Source: Caballeronia cordobensis
GTDB lineage: Bacteria; Pseudomonadota; Gammaproteobacteria; Burkholderiales; Burkholderiaceae
Direction of reading: 5' to 3'
Assembly: GCF_001544575.2 (NCBI RefSeq)
Contig: NZ_FCNY02000006.1
Span: forward strand, 1-64,000
Length of the DNA stretch: 64,000 nt
Shown: positions 35,554 to 45,899 of the stretch, piece after piece
Layout: every line of letters starts with the position of its first letter
Position numbering within the stretch: position 1 is the first letter of the stretch
The notes under the pieces: generated by a model
Seen by the model: only the letters and a program-made list of their open reading frames with translations
Databases searched by the model: none
Told to the model about the DNA's origin: nothing
Translations under genes and position numbers: made by a program

Positions 35554-37206
35554 TTATTGCAGCTTCCAGATGTTGGCCGCGATCGTGCCTTCGTCGTTGA
35601 ACACGTTGATGATGTCGGGCACGTCGCTGATCGGCACATTGTTCACGACCAGCGCGAACGCGAGCCTGCGGCCGCTTTTCGCATCGATATAACCCGCGAG
35701 CGCCTGTCCTTTCAGCGTGATCTGCTGCTGCCCGTTCGGGCCGTCCGTGCCCGCCACGTAAGTGCCGGTTTTCGCGTACACCTTGCCCTTCGCGCCCGCG
35801 AGCGTCGGATCGCTTTCGAAGTCGGTCGTGCTCGCGAGCGAGCCGTCGACGCCGAGAAAGGGCATCGAGTCCACGTAGGCCGGGAATGCCGGGCGGCCGT
35901 TCATCGCGCGCAACATGGCGATGACCGCGAGCGGCGTCGCCGTGGTTTCGCCGCCGCCGCTGCCGTCGATGAAATGCGTCTGCGTCATCGGCACGTTGAA
36001 CGGCGCGCTCGATAGCGTCGCGTTTTCCGCCGCGAGCGCGGTGGCGAGCGTGGTCGAGCCGTTGTTCGCGACGCCGAACAGCATGAGGCTCGTGTCCGCG
36101 CCGATGTTGTAGCTGACCTTCAGAATCCACTTCGTGTATTGCGCCCACGGCTGCGACGTGAGCTGCGCGACGCGCGTATCGGCGGAATACGCGTTCTTCG
36201 CGGGCAGCAGTTGCACCGGGTTGCTCTCGACGGCGTTCGCCGTGACGGTCACGCCCGCGCGCGCGAGCGCTTCGATCAGCACCGTGCGCGCGTAGTTCGA
36301 CGGCTGCGTGATGCGGAACGTGCGGATCACCGGAAAGCTCGGGACGATCGGCGGCACGTAATCCGCGGGAATCGAGCCGCCCAGCACGCCGCCGCAGGGC
36401 AGCGCGCCGAAGCAGGCCGGCTCCTCGGGCGTCACGGTGATGTTCGCGGCCGTGCCCGCCGGGCCCGTCAGCAAAGTGGATTGCACCGTGAACGCCGACG
36501 ACTTCGGCCGGTAATCCACCGGCGACAGCGAGCCCGCGCTGCCCTGGCCGATGATCGTATCCACCACGTCGTCATTGACGAAGATCGGCCGCAGATTGAA
36601 CTCGCCGCGAAAATCGAACGGATCGAACAGCCGGTCGTCGATCACGACTTCGCCGTTGATTCGCTTGATGCCCGCCGCCGCGACCTGTGCCGCGAGCGAG
36701 TCGTAGCCCGCGAGCGGATCGGGCGCGGTGATCTGCGCATTGCCGAGATTGTTGGCTTCGTTGTGGTCGAAGTTGGTGAAGGCGAGCGTGCCGTCGGGAT
36801 TCGTGCGGCCGCCCATCGCGAGATCGCCGCTCGCGACGAGCACGAGATTGCCGTTCAGCGTGCCGCTCGCATCGACGGTGCCGAGGCGATACACCGGCGT
36901 CTGGAACTGATGCTGCGCGCCGTACTGATCGAGCGCGGCGCCGACGGAAAAGACCTTGCGCACCGACGCGATATACAACTGCGCGTTCGAATTCATGTCG
37001 TAGATCACGTCGCCCGAATTCAGATCGACGACGCGCAGCGCCCACGTCGAGCCCTGATACATGGGCTTTTTCATCACCTGGGTGATGGAGTCGGGCACGG
37101 CAGTGTTGTTGGAGTCCGAGCCGCCGCACGCGGACAGGGATGCGGCGAGCGCGCAGCAAAGCGCAAGAGCGGCAGGACGTGCCGGACTTCCTGAAAGCGG
37201 GTTCAT
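35554..37206 (-). CDS. dacB: D-alanyl-D-alanine carboxypeptidase/endopeptidase, PBP4 (DacB) family lipoprotein
   Basis: 550 residues with a lipoprotein signal (LAASLSACGGS; lipid Cys at 27). The penicillin-binding active site is complete: SVRK (S81, K84), SYN in the second motif and KTGT in the third. The large insert between the first two motifs is typical of PBP4-type class C enzymes, which trim and cleave peptidoglycan crosslinks. Many PBP4 proteins are soluble periplasmic; a lipid anchor here suggests membrane tethering. The start was chosen at ATG 37206, where the signal peptide begins. A candidate promoter lies about 130 bases upstream. Confidence 0.88.
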   Translation of the reverse strand: MNPLSGSPARPAALALCCALAASLSACGGSDSNNTAVPDSITQVMKKPMYQGSTWALRVVDLNSGDVIYDMNSNAQLYIASVRKVFSVGAALDQYGAQHQFQTPVYRLGTVDASGTLNGNLVLVASGDLAMGGRTNPDGTLAFTNFDHNEANNLGNAQITAPDPLAGYDSLAAQVAAAGIKRINGEVVIDDRLFDPFDFRGEFNLRPIFVNDDVVDTIIGQGSAGSLSPVDYRPKSSAFTVQSTLLTGPAGTAANITVTPEEPACFGALPCGGVLGGSIPADYVPPIVPSFPVIRTFRITQPSNYARTVLIEALARAGVTVTANAVESNPVQLLPAKNAYSADTRVAQLTSQPWAQYTKWILKVSYNIGADTSLMLFGVANNGSTTLATALAAENATLSSAPFNVPMTQTHFIDGSGGGETTATPLAVIAMLRAMNGRPAFPAYVDSMPFLGVDGSLASTTDFESDPTLAGAKGKVYAKTGTYVAGTDGPNGQQQITLKGQALAGYIDAKSGRRLAFALVVNNVPISDVPDIINVFNDEGTIAANIWKLQ

Positions 37207-37536
37207 GACGCGGCTCCGATAAAGGCACATCACGCTCCGATGGGAGCGAACACCAATACGTCGGGACTGCTTCACAGCGCAGACAGGAAATCGTCGGCGG
37301 CCGCACGCCGTTATTAAGGGAGCGGCTGAGTGAAATTAACGAGCATGCGTGTGCCTTGTCAAGCACGGACTATCGCTAATCGGGCGCCAGATCGAAGCCT
37401 TAATCGTGGCGTTTAGGCAAGCGCTTTTTGTACGATTTCTCGAGCGACTTTCACGCGCTTGTTGTGACCTGACAACGGCAAAACGTTTGGCGAAGGCTAA
37501 GATCGTTCGCACCTCATCGCCAGGAAGAGGCTATCC
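37207..37536. other. Intergenic region between dacB and a small divergent gene
   Basis: 330 bases, more AT-rich than neighbouring genes. It holds a candidate minus-strand promoter for dacB (37334-37362) and presumably the promoter of the 37537 gene. No coding frame or repeat was recognised. Confidence 0.5.
37334..37362 (-). promoter_or_regulatory. Candidate sigma-70 promoter of dacB
   Basis: On the minus strand a perfect -35 TTGACA (37362-37357) is followed after 17 bases by TTAATT (37339-37334). The -10 is weak (3 of 6). It would give a leader of about 120 bases. Confidence 0.4.
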
Positions 37537-37950
37537 GTGAACACCGGCCACGACGATCTCGACGCATGGAAACGCCGCCGTACAGTGGAACTGGCGTTCG
37601 AGCTGGCCGATAGCGGCCGCTTCGACGACTTCACCGATATCGCCTACGCGCTGCAATTCGAGCGCGGCATGGCGACCGCGCAGGCGCTCATCGACGATCC
37701 CGAGATGCGCCGCGTGCTCAACCGGCGCTGCGCCGATGCGCGCGAGAAGCTCGCGCCGCTCCCCGAGCCGGAAGTCGAGCAGTTGGTCGTGCAGGAAGTC
37801 GTGCAGGAAGCTGCGATCGACGCATCGAACGATCATGCGCAAATGCCCGGCGCCGTCGACTTCCAGCGCGCGCCGTCTCTGCTTCGCCGCGCCTTGAATG
37901 TCGTATGGCGGCCCGGCAATGCGGGCGATCTCAATTCCGCCGCTTCCTGA
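37537..37950 (+). CDS. Hypothetical protein
   Basis: 137 residues, no family recognised. The N-terminus (DDLDAWKRRRTVELAFELAD) and RMLNRR-like basic helices suggest a small helical protein; the second half is acidic (LPEPEVEQLVVQEVVQEAAID). The start is GTG 37537, preceded by GGAAGAGG. No signal peptide. Confidence 0.6.
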   Translation: MNTGHDDLDAWKRRRTVELAFELADSGRFDDFTDIAYALQFERGMATAQALIDDPEMRRVLNRRCADAREKLAPLPEPEVEQLVVQEVVQEAAIDASNDHAQMPGAVDFQRAPSLLRRALNVVWRPGNAGDLNSAAS

Positions 37951-38149
37951 GCGTTTCTTTTCGCCCGGCCGTGCGTTGCCGCACGATCGCACCGCGCCGG
38001 CATGATTTCCACGCCCCATTTGCGCACGAATGGCGGATTTGCACGACTTTTGCGCCCGGCAAAACCATTACACTTGTGGAAGCTGAACCATAAGCCCGGT
38101 TTGCGCACCTGTGCCTGTCCGGTGATTGAACTTCGAGGAGGAAATGTTC

Positions 38150-39046
38150 GTGGCTAACGAAAAAATGCTCGCGCAGATGGCTGAGAAGGATGGTTTCATT
38201 GCCGCGCTGGATCAAAGCGGCGGCTCGACGCCCGGCGCGCTGCGGCAATACGGAATTCCCGACGACGCCTATAACGGCGACGCCGACATGTTCAAGCTGA
38301 TGCACGAAATGCGCGTGCGCATCATGACCGCGCCGTCGTTTTCGGGCAAGAAAGTCATCGGCGCGATTCTGTTCGAGCGCACGATGGACGGCGAAGCGGA
38401 AGGCAAGCCGGTGCCCACGTTTCTGTGGGAAGACCGCGGCGTCGTGCCGTTCCTGAAGGTGGATAAAGGCCTCGAAGCCGAAGCGGACGGCGTGCAGGTG
38501 ATGAAGCCGATTCCCGGCCTCGACGATTTGCTCGCGCGCGCCGTGAAGCTCGGCATCTTCGGCACGAAAATGCGCTCGGTGATCCATCAGGCGAACGAGA
38601 AGGGCATCGCCGCGGTCGCCGCGCAGCAGTTCGAAGTGGGCGCGCAAATCATCAAGCACGGTCTCGTGCCGATTCTCGAACCCGAAGTGTCGATCAAGAG
38701 CCCGGACAAGAAGGGCGCGGAAAAATTCCTGCGCGACGAATTGCTCAAGGGCCTCAACGCGCTGCCGGAATCGAGCCAGGTGATGATCAAGCTGACCATC
38801 CCCGACGAAGCGGATTTCTATCGTCCGCTGATCGAGCATCCGCGCGTGGTGCGTGTCGTCGCGCTGTCGGGCGGTTACACGCGCAGCGACGCGTGCAAGA
38901 AGCTCGCGCAGAATCACGGCATGATCGCGAGCTTCTCGCGCGCGCTCATCAACGAGCTGAAGAAGTCGATGAGCGACAGCGAGTTCGACAAGACGCTCGA
39001 AACGTCGATCGACGAGATCTACGACGCGTCCGTCCAGAAGGTCTGA
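38150..39046 (+). CDS. Fructose-bisphosphate aldolase class I
   Basis: 298 residues of the bacterial class I aldolase family, which cleaves fructose 1,6-bisphosphate through a lysine Schiff base. Visible signatures are GFIAALDQSGGSTPGAL, ILFERTMDGE, FLKVDKGL and LSGGYTRSDACKKL. The best start is GTG 38150 (VANEKMLAQM): GAGGAGG lies 9 bases upstream, whereas ATG 38144 is too close to that ribosome site. Stand-alone gene; class I is metal-independent. Confidence 0.92.
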   Translation: MANEKMLAQMAEKDGFIAALDQSGGSTPGALRQYGIPDDAYNGDADMFKLMHEMRVRIMTAPSFSGKKVIGAILFERTMDGEAEGKPVPTFLWEDRGVVPFLKVDKGLEAEADGVQVMKPIPGLDDLLARAVKLGIFGTKMRSVIHQANEKGIAAVAAQQFEVGAQIIKHGLVPILEPEVSIKSPDKKGAEKFLRDELLKGLNALPESSQVMIKLTIPDEADFYRPLIEHPRVVRVVALSGGYTRSDACKKLAQNHGMIASFSRALINELKKSMSDSEFDKTLETSIDEIYDASVQKV

Positions 39047-39072
39047 TCGCTTGGCATCGGCATCGATACGCG

Positions 39073-40311
39073 CTAACCGGCGCGTTCGGTAGGCGGCGGC
39101 GTCTGCACGACGGGCGACGCCGCCCGCAAAATGTCCTCGCGCGTGCCGCTCTTCGGCGGATAGATGCGCTCGCCATTGATCGTGCGCTTCGTCGCCTTCG
39201 CCGTCTCGCCCTGCGTGACGAGCTTCCTGTCCCATCCTTCCGTGTACACCGCGCCCCACGGCCCGAGATCGCAGATGGTCGTGTACCAGTCGATCGACAG
39301 CGGCAGCATCTCCAGTCCGAACAGATCGCAGACGGCGTTGTTGCCCGCGTAACGTCCCATCGGCCGGCCATGCTGGCACGACATCACCGAAGGCCGCGTG
39401 CCGTCGATCAGAATGCGCGCGCAGTCGCCCGCCGCGAACACGCTCGGCACGCCTTCCGCGCGCAGGAACGTATCGACGGGCACGCGCCCGAGCGGATCGA
39501 GCGTGACTGGCAACTGACTCGCGAGCGCGTTCGCATGCATGCCGCCGCACCAGACGACCGTCGCGGCCTCGATACGCTCGCTCGCGGCGCCGTCGCTGAG
39601 CGTGACGCTCGCTTCATCGAGCGATTCGAGCGTGACGCCTGCGCGCACCTCGACATCCAGCGTCTTCAGAGCGCCTTCGATGACGGGCTGCGCGCCGCCC
39701 ATCGATTGCGCGATCGTCGCTGAACGGTCCGCGAGCACCACGCGCACCTTGCCGCGATCCGCATCCGCGACGATCTCGCGCAACCGCGCCGGCAATTCCG
39801 CGGCGAGCTCGATGCCCGTCAGCCCCGCGCCGACCACGACCGCCGTATAGCGGCCCGGCGTGTCCGGCAATGCGGGCAGGGTCAGCAGATGCGCCTGCAG
39901 CTTGCACGCGCCCGCGTACGTATCGACATCGAAGGAATGGCAGTCGAGGCCGGGAATCGGCGGGCGCACGAGCACGCTGCCCGCCGCGAGAATCAGCCGG
40001 TCGTAGTCGAGCGATTCCGCCGTGCCCTCGCGTTCGATCGCCACGCGGCGAGTCGCGCTGTCGATCTGCGTCGCTTTAGCCTGAATCAGCTTCACGCCTG
40101 CCGGACCGAGCACGGTGTCGAGCTGCACGAGCGTTGGGTCGAGCGGCTGCTCGTAGTTGCGCACCCGCACGCTATGAAACGGCGCGGGATTGACGATGAC
40201 GACTTCGGCTTCTTCGGTGCGGTTCAATTCGTCGAGCTTGCGCGCCGCCGAAAGCGCGCTCCACAGACCGGCGAAACCCGCGCCGATCACCAGGATTCGT
40301 TTCAAGATCAT
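39073..40311 (-). CDS. NAD(P)/FAD-dependent oxidoreductase, NDH-2-like
   Basis: About 412 residues. FAD-binding GAGFAGLWSALSAARKL at the N-terminus, second Rossmann site VVGAGLTGIELAAELP, and the late FAD motif VPSVFAAGDCA, followed by CQHGRPMGRYAGNNA. The layout matches type II NADH dehydrogenase-like proteins, which pass electrons from NADH to quinones. The start is either ATG 40311 or TTG 40305: the ribosome site AGGAG is only one base from the ATG but seven from the TTG, so TTG is plausible. Confidence 0.85.
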   Translation of the reverse strand: MILKRILVIGAGFAGLWSALSAARKLDELNRTEEAEVVIVNPAPFHSVRVRNYEQPLDPTLVQLDTVLGPAGVKLIQAKATQIDSATRRVAIEREGTAESLDYDRLILAAGSVLVRPPIPGLDCHSFDVDTYAGACKLQAHLLTLPALPDTPGRYTAVVVGAGLTGIELAAELPARLREIVADADRGKVRVVLADRSATIAQSMGGAQPVIEGALKTLDVEVRAGVTLESLDEASVTLSDGAASERIEAATVVWCGGMHANALASQLPVTLDPLGRVPVDTFLRAEGVPSVFAAGDCARILIDGTRPSVMSCQHGRPMGRYAGNNAVCDLFGLEMLPLSIDWYTTICDLGPWGAVYTEGWDRKLVTQGETAKATKRTINGERIYPPKSGTREDILRAASPVVQTPPPTERAG

Positions 40312-40570
40312 TCTCCTGAATAAACGATCGTTCGTGCCATGAACCGTGCGGAGCAGCCCGCTGCTTTGGTTATAGGCGATGCGCGCGTCGATTGGCTTTC
40401 CATTGCGCATGCCCGGATTAGTACGAATTTCGCCAAAAGTGATTTCGTCGTTTAGGTATTTACCCTAGGGCGTGTGATATCTAAACTTTGCTCAACGGTC
40501 GCAAACGAGCAAAGCAAAGCAAGGCAACGTGAGCGACAACTCGATAAATCAATGGATGGAGGAAAGAATC

Positions 40571-40882
40571 ATGAACAAGCTCATCGGTATTGCAGCGGTC
40601 GCTCTGGCTTTTGCCGCTCCTGTCGCATCGTTCGCGCAATCGAATCAGCCCGTGACCCGCGCGCAAGTCCGCGCTGAAATCGTGCAACTGGAAAAGGCGG
40701 GCTATAACCCCGGCGTGGTCAGCGACTCGAAGTATCCCGCTGACATTCAGGCTGCCGAAGCGCGTATCGCCGCGCAAAACGGCACCGCGCAAAACGCGTT
40801 CGGCGGCGTGAGCGAAGGTTCGGCGCAATCCGGCGTACGCTCGGCTCAGGCCGACGTTTTCCCGACGTTCGCGCATCACTAA
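40571..40882 (+). CDS. DUF4148 domain-containing secreted protein
   Basis: 103 residues with a signal peptide (MNKLIGIAAVALAFAAPVASFA). The mature start VTRAQVRAEIVQLEKAGYNP is the DUF4148 signature common in Burkholderiales, followed by the ADIQAAEARIAAQN motif. Function unknown. Ribosome site GGAGGAAAG before ATG 40571. A bidirectional terminator follows. Confidence 0.88.
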   Translation: MNKLIGIAAVALAFAAPVASFAQSNQPVTRAQVRAEIVQLEKAGYNPGVVSDSKYPADIQAAEARIAAQNGTAQNAFGGVSEGSAQSGVRSAQADVFPTFAHH

Positions 40883-40900
40883 GCAACGCGGAAAGCAATG

Positions 40901-40931
40901 AAACGCGCCCGAGCGATCGGGCGCGTTTTGC
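40901..40931. terminator. Bidirectional intrinsic terminator
   Basis: AAACGCGCCCGA and TCGGGCGCGTTT form a perfect 12-bp stem around GCGA. It lies between the DUF4148 gene and the 3' end of a convergent LysR gene, with A and T runs on the two sides serving both directions. Confidence 0.85.
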
Positions 40932-40934
40932 ATT

Positions 40935-41882
40935 TCACGGCATGAGCGGAAATCCGCCCGCAAAGGTCTCGCGCAAATAGCCGATGAACAGCGCGACCGC
41001 ACGCGGCACATGCGGCGAATAAGGCCGCACCACGAAAAGCTGATCCGCGAATGCGCCGACCGGGCGCCATTCCGGCAGCAGCACCACGAGCTTGCCGGCC
41101 TGCACGGCGGCTTGCGCGGTGAAATCCGGCAATAGCGCAATGCCCAGATCGTCGAGCGCGGCATCGCGCAGCACTTCGCTGTTATTCGCCGCAAAAGGGC
41201 CGCTCACGGCGAGCGTGTAAGGCCCGGCGGAACTCTTGCGCCCGCCCTTCCTCTGGAACGACCAGATGCTCGACGCTTGCGGACGCGGATAGACCAGGCA
41301 ATCGTGCGTGACGAGATCGTTGGGCGTCGCGGGCGTGCCGCGCCGCTTCAGATAGGCGCGCGTCGCGACGATCACCGAATGCGTGTCGCACAGTTTCCAC
41401 GCGACGTGCGTATCCGGCACCTGCGCGCTGTGCCGCACCGCGAGATCGAAGCCTTCGCTCGCGATCGAGCTCAATTTGTCCGATGCTTCCAGTTGCACGC
41501 GCACTTCCGGATGCGCATGCAGAAACCCCGACATGCGCGGCACGAGCTGCTGCCGCGAAAAGGCCATGGGCGCGGTGACGCGGATCAGGCCGCGCGCGAC
41601 GCCCGCCATCTCCTTCACGCTCAAAAAACTCGATGCGATGCGCTCGTACTGCCCGCGGGTGTCGTCGACGAGCCTGCGGCCCGCCTCCGTAAAGCGCACG
41701 CTGCGCGTCGTGCGCGTGACGAGCGGCACGCCCGCCGCGCGCTCCAGTTCGGCGATGCGCTGGCTCATGGCCGCTTTCGACACGTTCAGCCGCGCCGCCG
41801 CCGCCGTGTAGCTGCCTTGCTCCGCGAGCACGGTCAGCCAGTGCAAGTGGGTCCAGAGCGCTTCGATCTTTTGCTCGTCCAT
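40935..41882 (-). CDS. LysR family transcriptional regulator
   Basis: 315 residues. Winged helix [29 protein letters not shown], then an effector domain ([22 protein letters not shown]) of the CrgA-like LysR branch. ATG 41882 was chosen. It is divergent from mmsA, with an inverted repeat just upstream of its own start, so it probably controls mmsA and itself. Confidence 0.9.
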   Translation of the reverse strand: MDEQKIEALWTHLHWLTVLAEQGSYTAAAARLNVSKAAMSQRIAELERAAGVPLVTRTTRSVRFTEAGRRLVDDTRGQYERIASSFLSVKEMAGVARGLIRVTAPMAFSRQQLVPRMSGFLHAHPEVRVQLEASDKLSSIASEGFDLAVRHSAQVPDTHVAWKLCDTHSVIVATRAYLKRRGTPATPNDLVTHDCLVYPRPQASSIWSFQRKGGRKSSAGPYTLAVSGPFAANNSEVLRDAALDDLGIALLPDFTAQAAVQAGKLVVLLPEWRPVGAFADQLFVVRPYSPHVPRAVALFIGYLRETFAGGFPLMP

Positions 41883-41888
41883 CGGCCG

Positions 41889-41910
41889 ATTGTTTGTGGT
41901 TGCGAACAAT
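41889..41910. promoter_or_regulatory. LysR-type operator candidate upstream of mmsA
   Basis: ATTGTT-N10-AACAAT inverted repeat, 7 bases upstream of the LysR start codon and 82 bases before mmsA. Its position suggests autorepression by the LysR protein. Confidence 0.5.
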
Positions 41911-41992
41911 GAGTTCAATCTTAGCGTCTTTGCAAGCCGCACGCGGATTCATACACTGCAGTCATCGCCCAAACATTCTTCAGGAGACGAGC

Positions 41993-43507
41993 ATGACCGC
42001 AGCGTTCAACGACACCGCCGACGTCGTTCACTACATTCACGGCGAGCGCGTGCACGGCTCGTCCGCGCGCACGCAGCCGGTGTTCAACCCCGCGACGGGC
42101 GAGCGTCCGCGCAAGCTCGTGCTCGGCGAAGCCGCCGATGTCGATGCAGCCGTGGCGAGCGCGAAGTCCGCGTTCCCGGCCTGGCGCGACACGCCGCCGA
42201 TCCGCCGCGCGCGCGTCATGCTGAAGTTTCTGGAACTGATGAACAAGCATCGCGACGAACTCGCCGCGATCATCACCGCCGAGCACGGCAAGGTGTTTTC
42301 GGATGCGCAGGGCGAAGTGTCGCGCGGCATCGACGTGATCGAATTCGCGTGCGGCATTCCGCAATTGCTGAAGGGCGACTACACCGATCAGGTTTCGACC
42401 GGCATCGACAACTGGACGCTGCGTCAGCCGCTCGGCGTCGTCGCGGGCATCACGCCGTTCAACTTCCCGTGCATGGTGCCGTGCTGGATGTTCCCGGTCG
42501 CGATCGCGGCGGGCAATGCGTTCATCCTGAAGCCGAGCGAACGCGATCCGTCGGCGTCGCTTTTCATGGCCGGTCTGTTGAAGCAAGCCGGCTTGCCCGA
42601 CGGCATTTTCAACGTCGTGCAGGGCGACAAGGTCGTCGTCGATGCGCTGCTCACGCACCCGCAAGTGAAGGCGATCAGCTTCGTCGGCTCCACGCCGATC
42701 GCGAACTACATCTACGAAACGGGCGCGAAGCACGGCAAGCGCGTGCAGGCGCTCGGCGGCGCGAAGAATCATATGGTCGTGATGCCGGATGCGGATCTCG
42801 ATCAGGCCGTCGATGCCTTGATCGGCGCGGGCTACGGTTCGGCGGGCGAGCGCTGCATGGCGATTTCGGTCGCGCTGCTGGTGGGCGATGTCGCCGACAA
42901 GATCGTGCCGAAACTCGCCGAGCGTGCAAAGGCGCTCAAGATCAGAAACGGCATGGAGTCCGATGCGGAAATGGGCCCGATCGTCACGCGCCAGGCGCTT
43001 GAGCGTATCGAAGGCTATATCGCGCTGGGCGTGGAAGAAGGCGCGCAACTCGTCGTCGATGGACGCGGCTACAAGGTGCCGGGCCACGAAGACGGCTTCT
43101 TCACGGGCGGCACGCTGTTCGATCACGTCACGCCGGACATGCGCATCTACAAGGAAGAGATCTTCGGGCCGGTGCTTGCATGCGTGCGCGTGAAGGACTT
43201 CAGCGAAGCGGTCGATCTCGTCAACGAGCACGAGTTCGGCAACGGCGTCGCATGCTATACGCGCGACGGTCATATCGCCCGCGAGTTCGGACGGCGTATC
43301 GAAGTGGGCATGGTCGGCATCAACGTGCCGATTCCGGTGCCGATGGCATGGCACGGCTTCGGCGGCTGGAAGCGCAGTCTGTTCGGCGACATGCACGCGT
43401 ACGGCGAAGAGGGCGTGCGCTTCTATACGAAGCAGAAGTCGATCATGCAGCGCTGGCCCGAAAGCACGGAGAAGGGCGCCGAGTTCGCCATGCCGACGGC
43501 CAAGTAA
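41993..43507 (+). CDS. mmsA: CoA-acylating methylmalonate-semialdehyde dehydrogenase
   Basis: 504 residues of the aldehyde dehydrogenase superfamily, MMSDH branch. It converts methylmalonate semialdehyde (from valine) or malonate semialdehyde, NAD and CoA to propionyl-CoA or acetyl-CoA. The catalytic Cys is C288 in [30 protein letters not shown] and the [20 protein letters not shown] end are typical of MMSDH. Ribosome site CAGGAG before ATG 41993. mmsB is not present in this window. A strong terminator follows. Confidence 0.94.
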   Translation: MTAAFNDTADVVHYIHGERVHGSSARTQPVFNPATGERPRKLVLGEAADVDAAVASAKSAFPAWRDTPPIRRARVMLKFLELMNKHRDELAAIITAEHGKVFSDAQGEVSRGIDVIEFACGIPQLLKGDYTDQVSTGIDNWTLRQPLGVVAGITPFNFPCMVPCWMFPVAIAAGNAFILKPSERDPSASLFMAGLLKQAGLPDGIFNVVQGDKVVVDALLTHPQVKAISFVGSTPIANYIYETGAKHGKRVQALGGAKNHMVVMPDADLDQAVDALIGAGYGSAGERCMAISVALLVGDVADKIVPKLAERAKALKIRNGMESDAEMGPIVTRQALERIEGYIALGVEEGAQLVVDGRGYKVPGHEDGFFTGGTLFDHVTPDMRIYKEEIFGPVLACVRVKDFSEAVDLVNEHEFGNGVACYTRDGHIAREFGRRIEVGMVGINVPIPVPMAWHGFGGWKRSLFGDMHAYGEEGVRFYTKQKSIMQRWPESTEKGAEFAMPTAK

Positions 43508-43531
43508 GCGTCGAATACGTTCACGCGAACT

Positions 43532-43573
43532 CGCCCGCTTTTTCCTCGCCGGAAGAAGCGGGCGATTTTTTTT
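43532..43573 (+). terminator. Intrinsic terminator after mmsA
   Basis: CGCCCGCTT pairs with AAGCGGGCG, with further inner pairing (TTCC with GGAA), followed by ATTTTTTTT. Placed 25 bases after the stop codon. Confidence 0.9.
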
Positions 43574-43687
43574 GGCGCGGCGCGGCCCATCTGTTCCTGC
43601 GCGTCACAACTCAAGTGCGATGGCGTCGGTTGACCGTGCGCCGCCAAGCGCGGAAGATGCACCGACAACGACGCGGAGCCAATCGAC

Positions 43688-44602
43688 ATGCAGCGGCAAT
43701 TCGACGATCTCCTTCTCGGCAGCATCGAGCTTTTCTGCCTCGCGGCGGAGCTCGGCAGCTTCACGCTCGCGGCCACGGCGGCCAGCGTGACGCCCGCGGC
43801 GGTGAGCCGCTCTGTTGCGCGGCTGGAGAAGCGGCTCGACGTGCGGCTTTTCGTGCGCACGACGCGCCAGATTCGCCTGACCGATGCGGGCCGCCGCTAC
43901 TTCGAGCAATGCCGCGACGCGCTCAATCGTCTCGCGGAAGCCGAGCGCGAAGCCACCGGGCAGCAGACGAGCCCGAAGGGCGTACTGCGCATCAGCATGC
44001 CGACGCCTTACGGCCACTATCGCGTGCTGCCGCTGCTCGCGGAATTCCGTGCGCGTTACCCGGATGTCACGGTAGAAGCGCATCTGAGCAATCGCAACAT
44101 CGACTTCGCGGACGAAGGCTTCGATCTCGCGATACGCGGACGCGCGCCGCGCGATTCCGGTCTCATCGCGCGCAAGCTGGAAGATGCGGAGCTCGTCGTG
44201 GTGGCGTCGCCCGCCTATCTGAAGCGCGCGGGCGTGCCGAAGACGATCGAAGATCTGATCGATCACGAATGCATCCAGTTCGAGATGCCGAGCACGGGAC
44301 GCCCCGTGCCGTGGCTTTTCATGCAGAACGGCGAGCCGGTGGACATGACGACGAACGCGAGCTACGGCACCTCCGGCGATGCGCTCGCGGGCATTCCGCT
44401 CGCGCGCAGCGGCGCGGGCCTCTTCCAAATTTATCGCTTCACCGTCGAAGACGATTTGCGCGCGGGCACGCTCACCGAAGTGCTGCGCGACTTCGGCGGA
44501 TGCAGCCGGCCGTTCATCCTGCTGTATCCGCATGGCCGGCATTTATCGTCGCGCGTGCGGGCTTTCGTGGATTTCATCGTCGAGAAGCTCGTCACGCGCT
44601 GA
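43688..44602 (+). CDS. LysR family transcriptional regulator
   Basis: 304 residues. Winged helix [29 protein letters not shown], then a CrgA-type effector domain ([20 protein letters not shown]). It precedes the nitronate monooxygenase gene on the same strand by 56 bases, so they may be cotranscribed. Effector unknown. Confidence 0.9.
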   Translation: MQRQFDDLLLGSIELFCLAAELGSFTLAATAASVTPAAVSRSVARLEKRLDVRLFVRTTRQIRLTDAGRRYFEQCRDALNRLAEAEREATGQQTSPKGVLRISMPTPYGHYRVLPLLAEFRARYPDVTVEAHLSNRNIDFADEGFDLAIRGRAPRDSGLIARKLEDAELVVVASPAYLKRAGVPKTIEDLIDHECIQFEMPSTGRPVPWLFMQNGEPVDMTTNASYGTSGDALAGIPLARSGAGLFQIYRFTVEDDLRAGTLTEVLRDFGGCSRPFILLYPHGRHLSSRVRAFVDFIVEKLVTR

Positions 44603-44607
44603 TTCAT

Positions 44608-44640
44608 GCAACGCAGGCAACGCAAGCAACGCAGGCAACG
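44608..44640 (+). repeat. Short tandem repeat, 9-bp unit
   Basis: GCAACGCAG/GCAACGCAA/GCAACGCAG/GCAACG: 3.7 copies of a 9-base unit immediately after the LysR stop and before the nitronate monooxygenase start. Slippage-prone; it may vary between strains. Confidence 0.8.
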
Positions 44641-44658
44641 ATTACAGGACGCACAGTC

Positions 44659-45750
44659 ATGAGCAAGAACGCATTGTTATCGCGACTCGGCATCGATACG
44701 CCGATCATTCAGGCGCCGATGGCCGGCGTGACCACGCCCGCGCTCGCGGCGGCCGTATCGAACGCGGGCGGGCTCGGCTCGCTCGGCGTCGGCGCGATGA
44801 ACGCCGAGGCCGCGCGCAAGGCGATCCGCGAGACGCGCGCGCTGACCGGCAAGCCGTTCAACGTCAACGTGTTCTGTCACGCACCCGCGAAGGCCGACGC
44901 CGCGGTCGAACAAGCATGGAACGCGTGGCTCGCGCCCGTCTTCGCGCAATTCGGCGCGACGCCGCCGGACAAGCTGAACGAGATCTATACGAGCTTCGTC
45001 GTCGATGAAGCGATGCTGAAGGTGTTCGTCGAAGAGAAGCCGGCGGTCGTGAGCTTTCATTTCGGCTTGCCGTCGAAGGACTATATCGACGCCTTGCGGG
45101 GCGCGGGCATCACGTTGATCGCGTCCGCGACCAATCTTCGCGAGGCGGAGCAGGTCGCGGCGGCGGGCATGGATGCGATCGTCGCGCAGGGCATCGAAGC
45201 GGGCGGGCATCGCGGCATCTTCGACCCGCAGGCCGACGACGACAACCTCGGCGTCTTCGCGCTGACGCGCCTGCTCGCCAGTAGGTTCGATGTGCCAGTG
45301 ATTGCGTCGGGCGGCATCATGGACGGTGCGGGCATTGCGGCGGCGCTCGCGCTCGGCGCGCAGGCGGCGCAGCTCGGCACGGCCTTCGTGCCCTGCACGG
45401 AGACATCGATCGATGCCGGATACCGGCGCGCCATTCTGAGCGGGGCCGCCAACCGCACGACGTTCACGTCGGCGATCTCGGGGCGCAAGGCGCGCAGTCT
45501 CGTCAACAGGTTCACGGAACTGGGCCGCGACCCGCAAGCGCCCGCGATTCCCGCCTATCCGGTGACGTACGACGCGGGCAAAGCGCTGCACGCGGCGGCC
45601 AAGGCGAAGGATGAGTTCGGTTACGGCGCGCAATGGGCGGGACAGGCCGCTGCGCTCGTGCGCGAGTTGCCCGCCGCCGAACTGATGGCGCGGCTGCAGG
45701 CGGAGCTCGAGGAGAGCATCGCGGGTTTGCAGCGCTATGCGGCGCGCTGA
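44659..45750 (+). CDS. Nitronate monooxygenase (2-nitropropane dioxygenase family)
   Basis: 363 residues, FMN-dependent TIM-barrel enzyme that oxidises alkyl nitronates. Signatures are [30 protein letters not shown], the catalytic-His region [10 protein letters not shown], and [11 protein letters not shown] and [13 protein letters not shown] for FMN phosphate binding. ATG 44659 opens the family-like sequence. It follows a LysR gene that may regulate it. Confidence 0.9.
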   Translation: MSKNALLSRLGIDTPIIQAPMAGVTTPALAAAVSNAGGLGSLGVGAMNAEAARKAIRETRALTGKPFNVNVFCHAPAKADAAVEQAWNAWLAPVFAQFGATPPDKLNEIYTSFVVDEAMLKVFVEEKPAVVSFHFGLPSKDYIDALRGAGITLIASATNLREAEQVAAAGMDAIVAQGIEAGGHRGIFDPQADDDNLGVFALTRLLASRFDVPVIASGGIMDGAGIAAALALGAQAAQLGTAFVPCTETSIDAGYRRAILSGAANRTTFTSAISGRKARSLVNRFTELGRDPQAPAIPAYPVTYDAGKALHAAAKAKDEFGYGAQWAGQAAALVRELPAAELMARLQAELEESIAGLQRYAAR

Positions 45751-45777
45751 CCGAAAAAACGCGGCTACGCCAAGCAT

Positions 45778-45791
45778 CTGACTCAGATCAA
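45778..45791. promoter_or_regulatory. Degenerate FNR/ANR-type box
   Basis: CTGAC-TCAG-ATCAA, one mismatch from TTGAC-N4-ATCAA. It lies 37 bp upstream of a better site with the same centre and may be a weak second site. Confidence 0.4.
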
Positions 45792-45814
45792 CGGCGCGCG
45801 GCATCGCGCATCGT

Positions 45815-45828
45815 TTGACTCAGATCAA
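45815..45828 (+). promoter_or_regulatory. FNR/ANR-type box upstream of alcohol dehydrogenase
   Basis: TTGAC-TCAG-ATCAA. A possible -10 (TAGAGT, 45850-45855) downstream would put the box centre near -41, the classic FNR activation position. The controlled gene starts at 45900. Confidence 0.6.
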
Positions 45829-45899
45829 TCGCCGGAGCGCTCGCGGGAATAGAGTGGGTCCGTCCCAGTCACTGCATTCCACGCGAGAGGAGCTCGAAG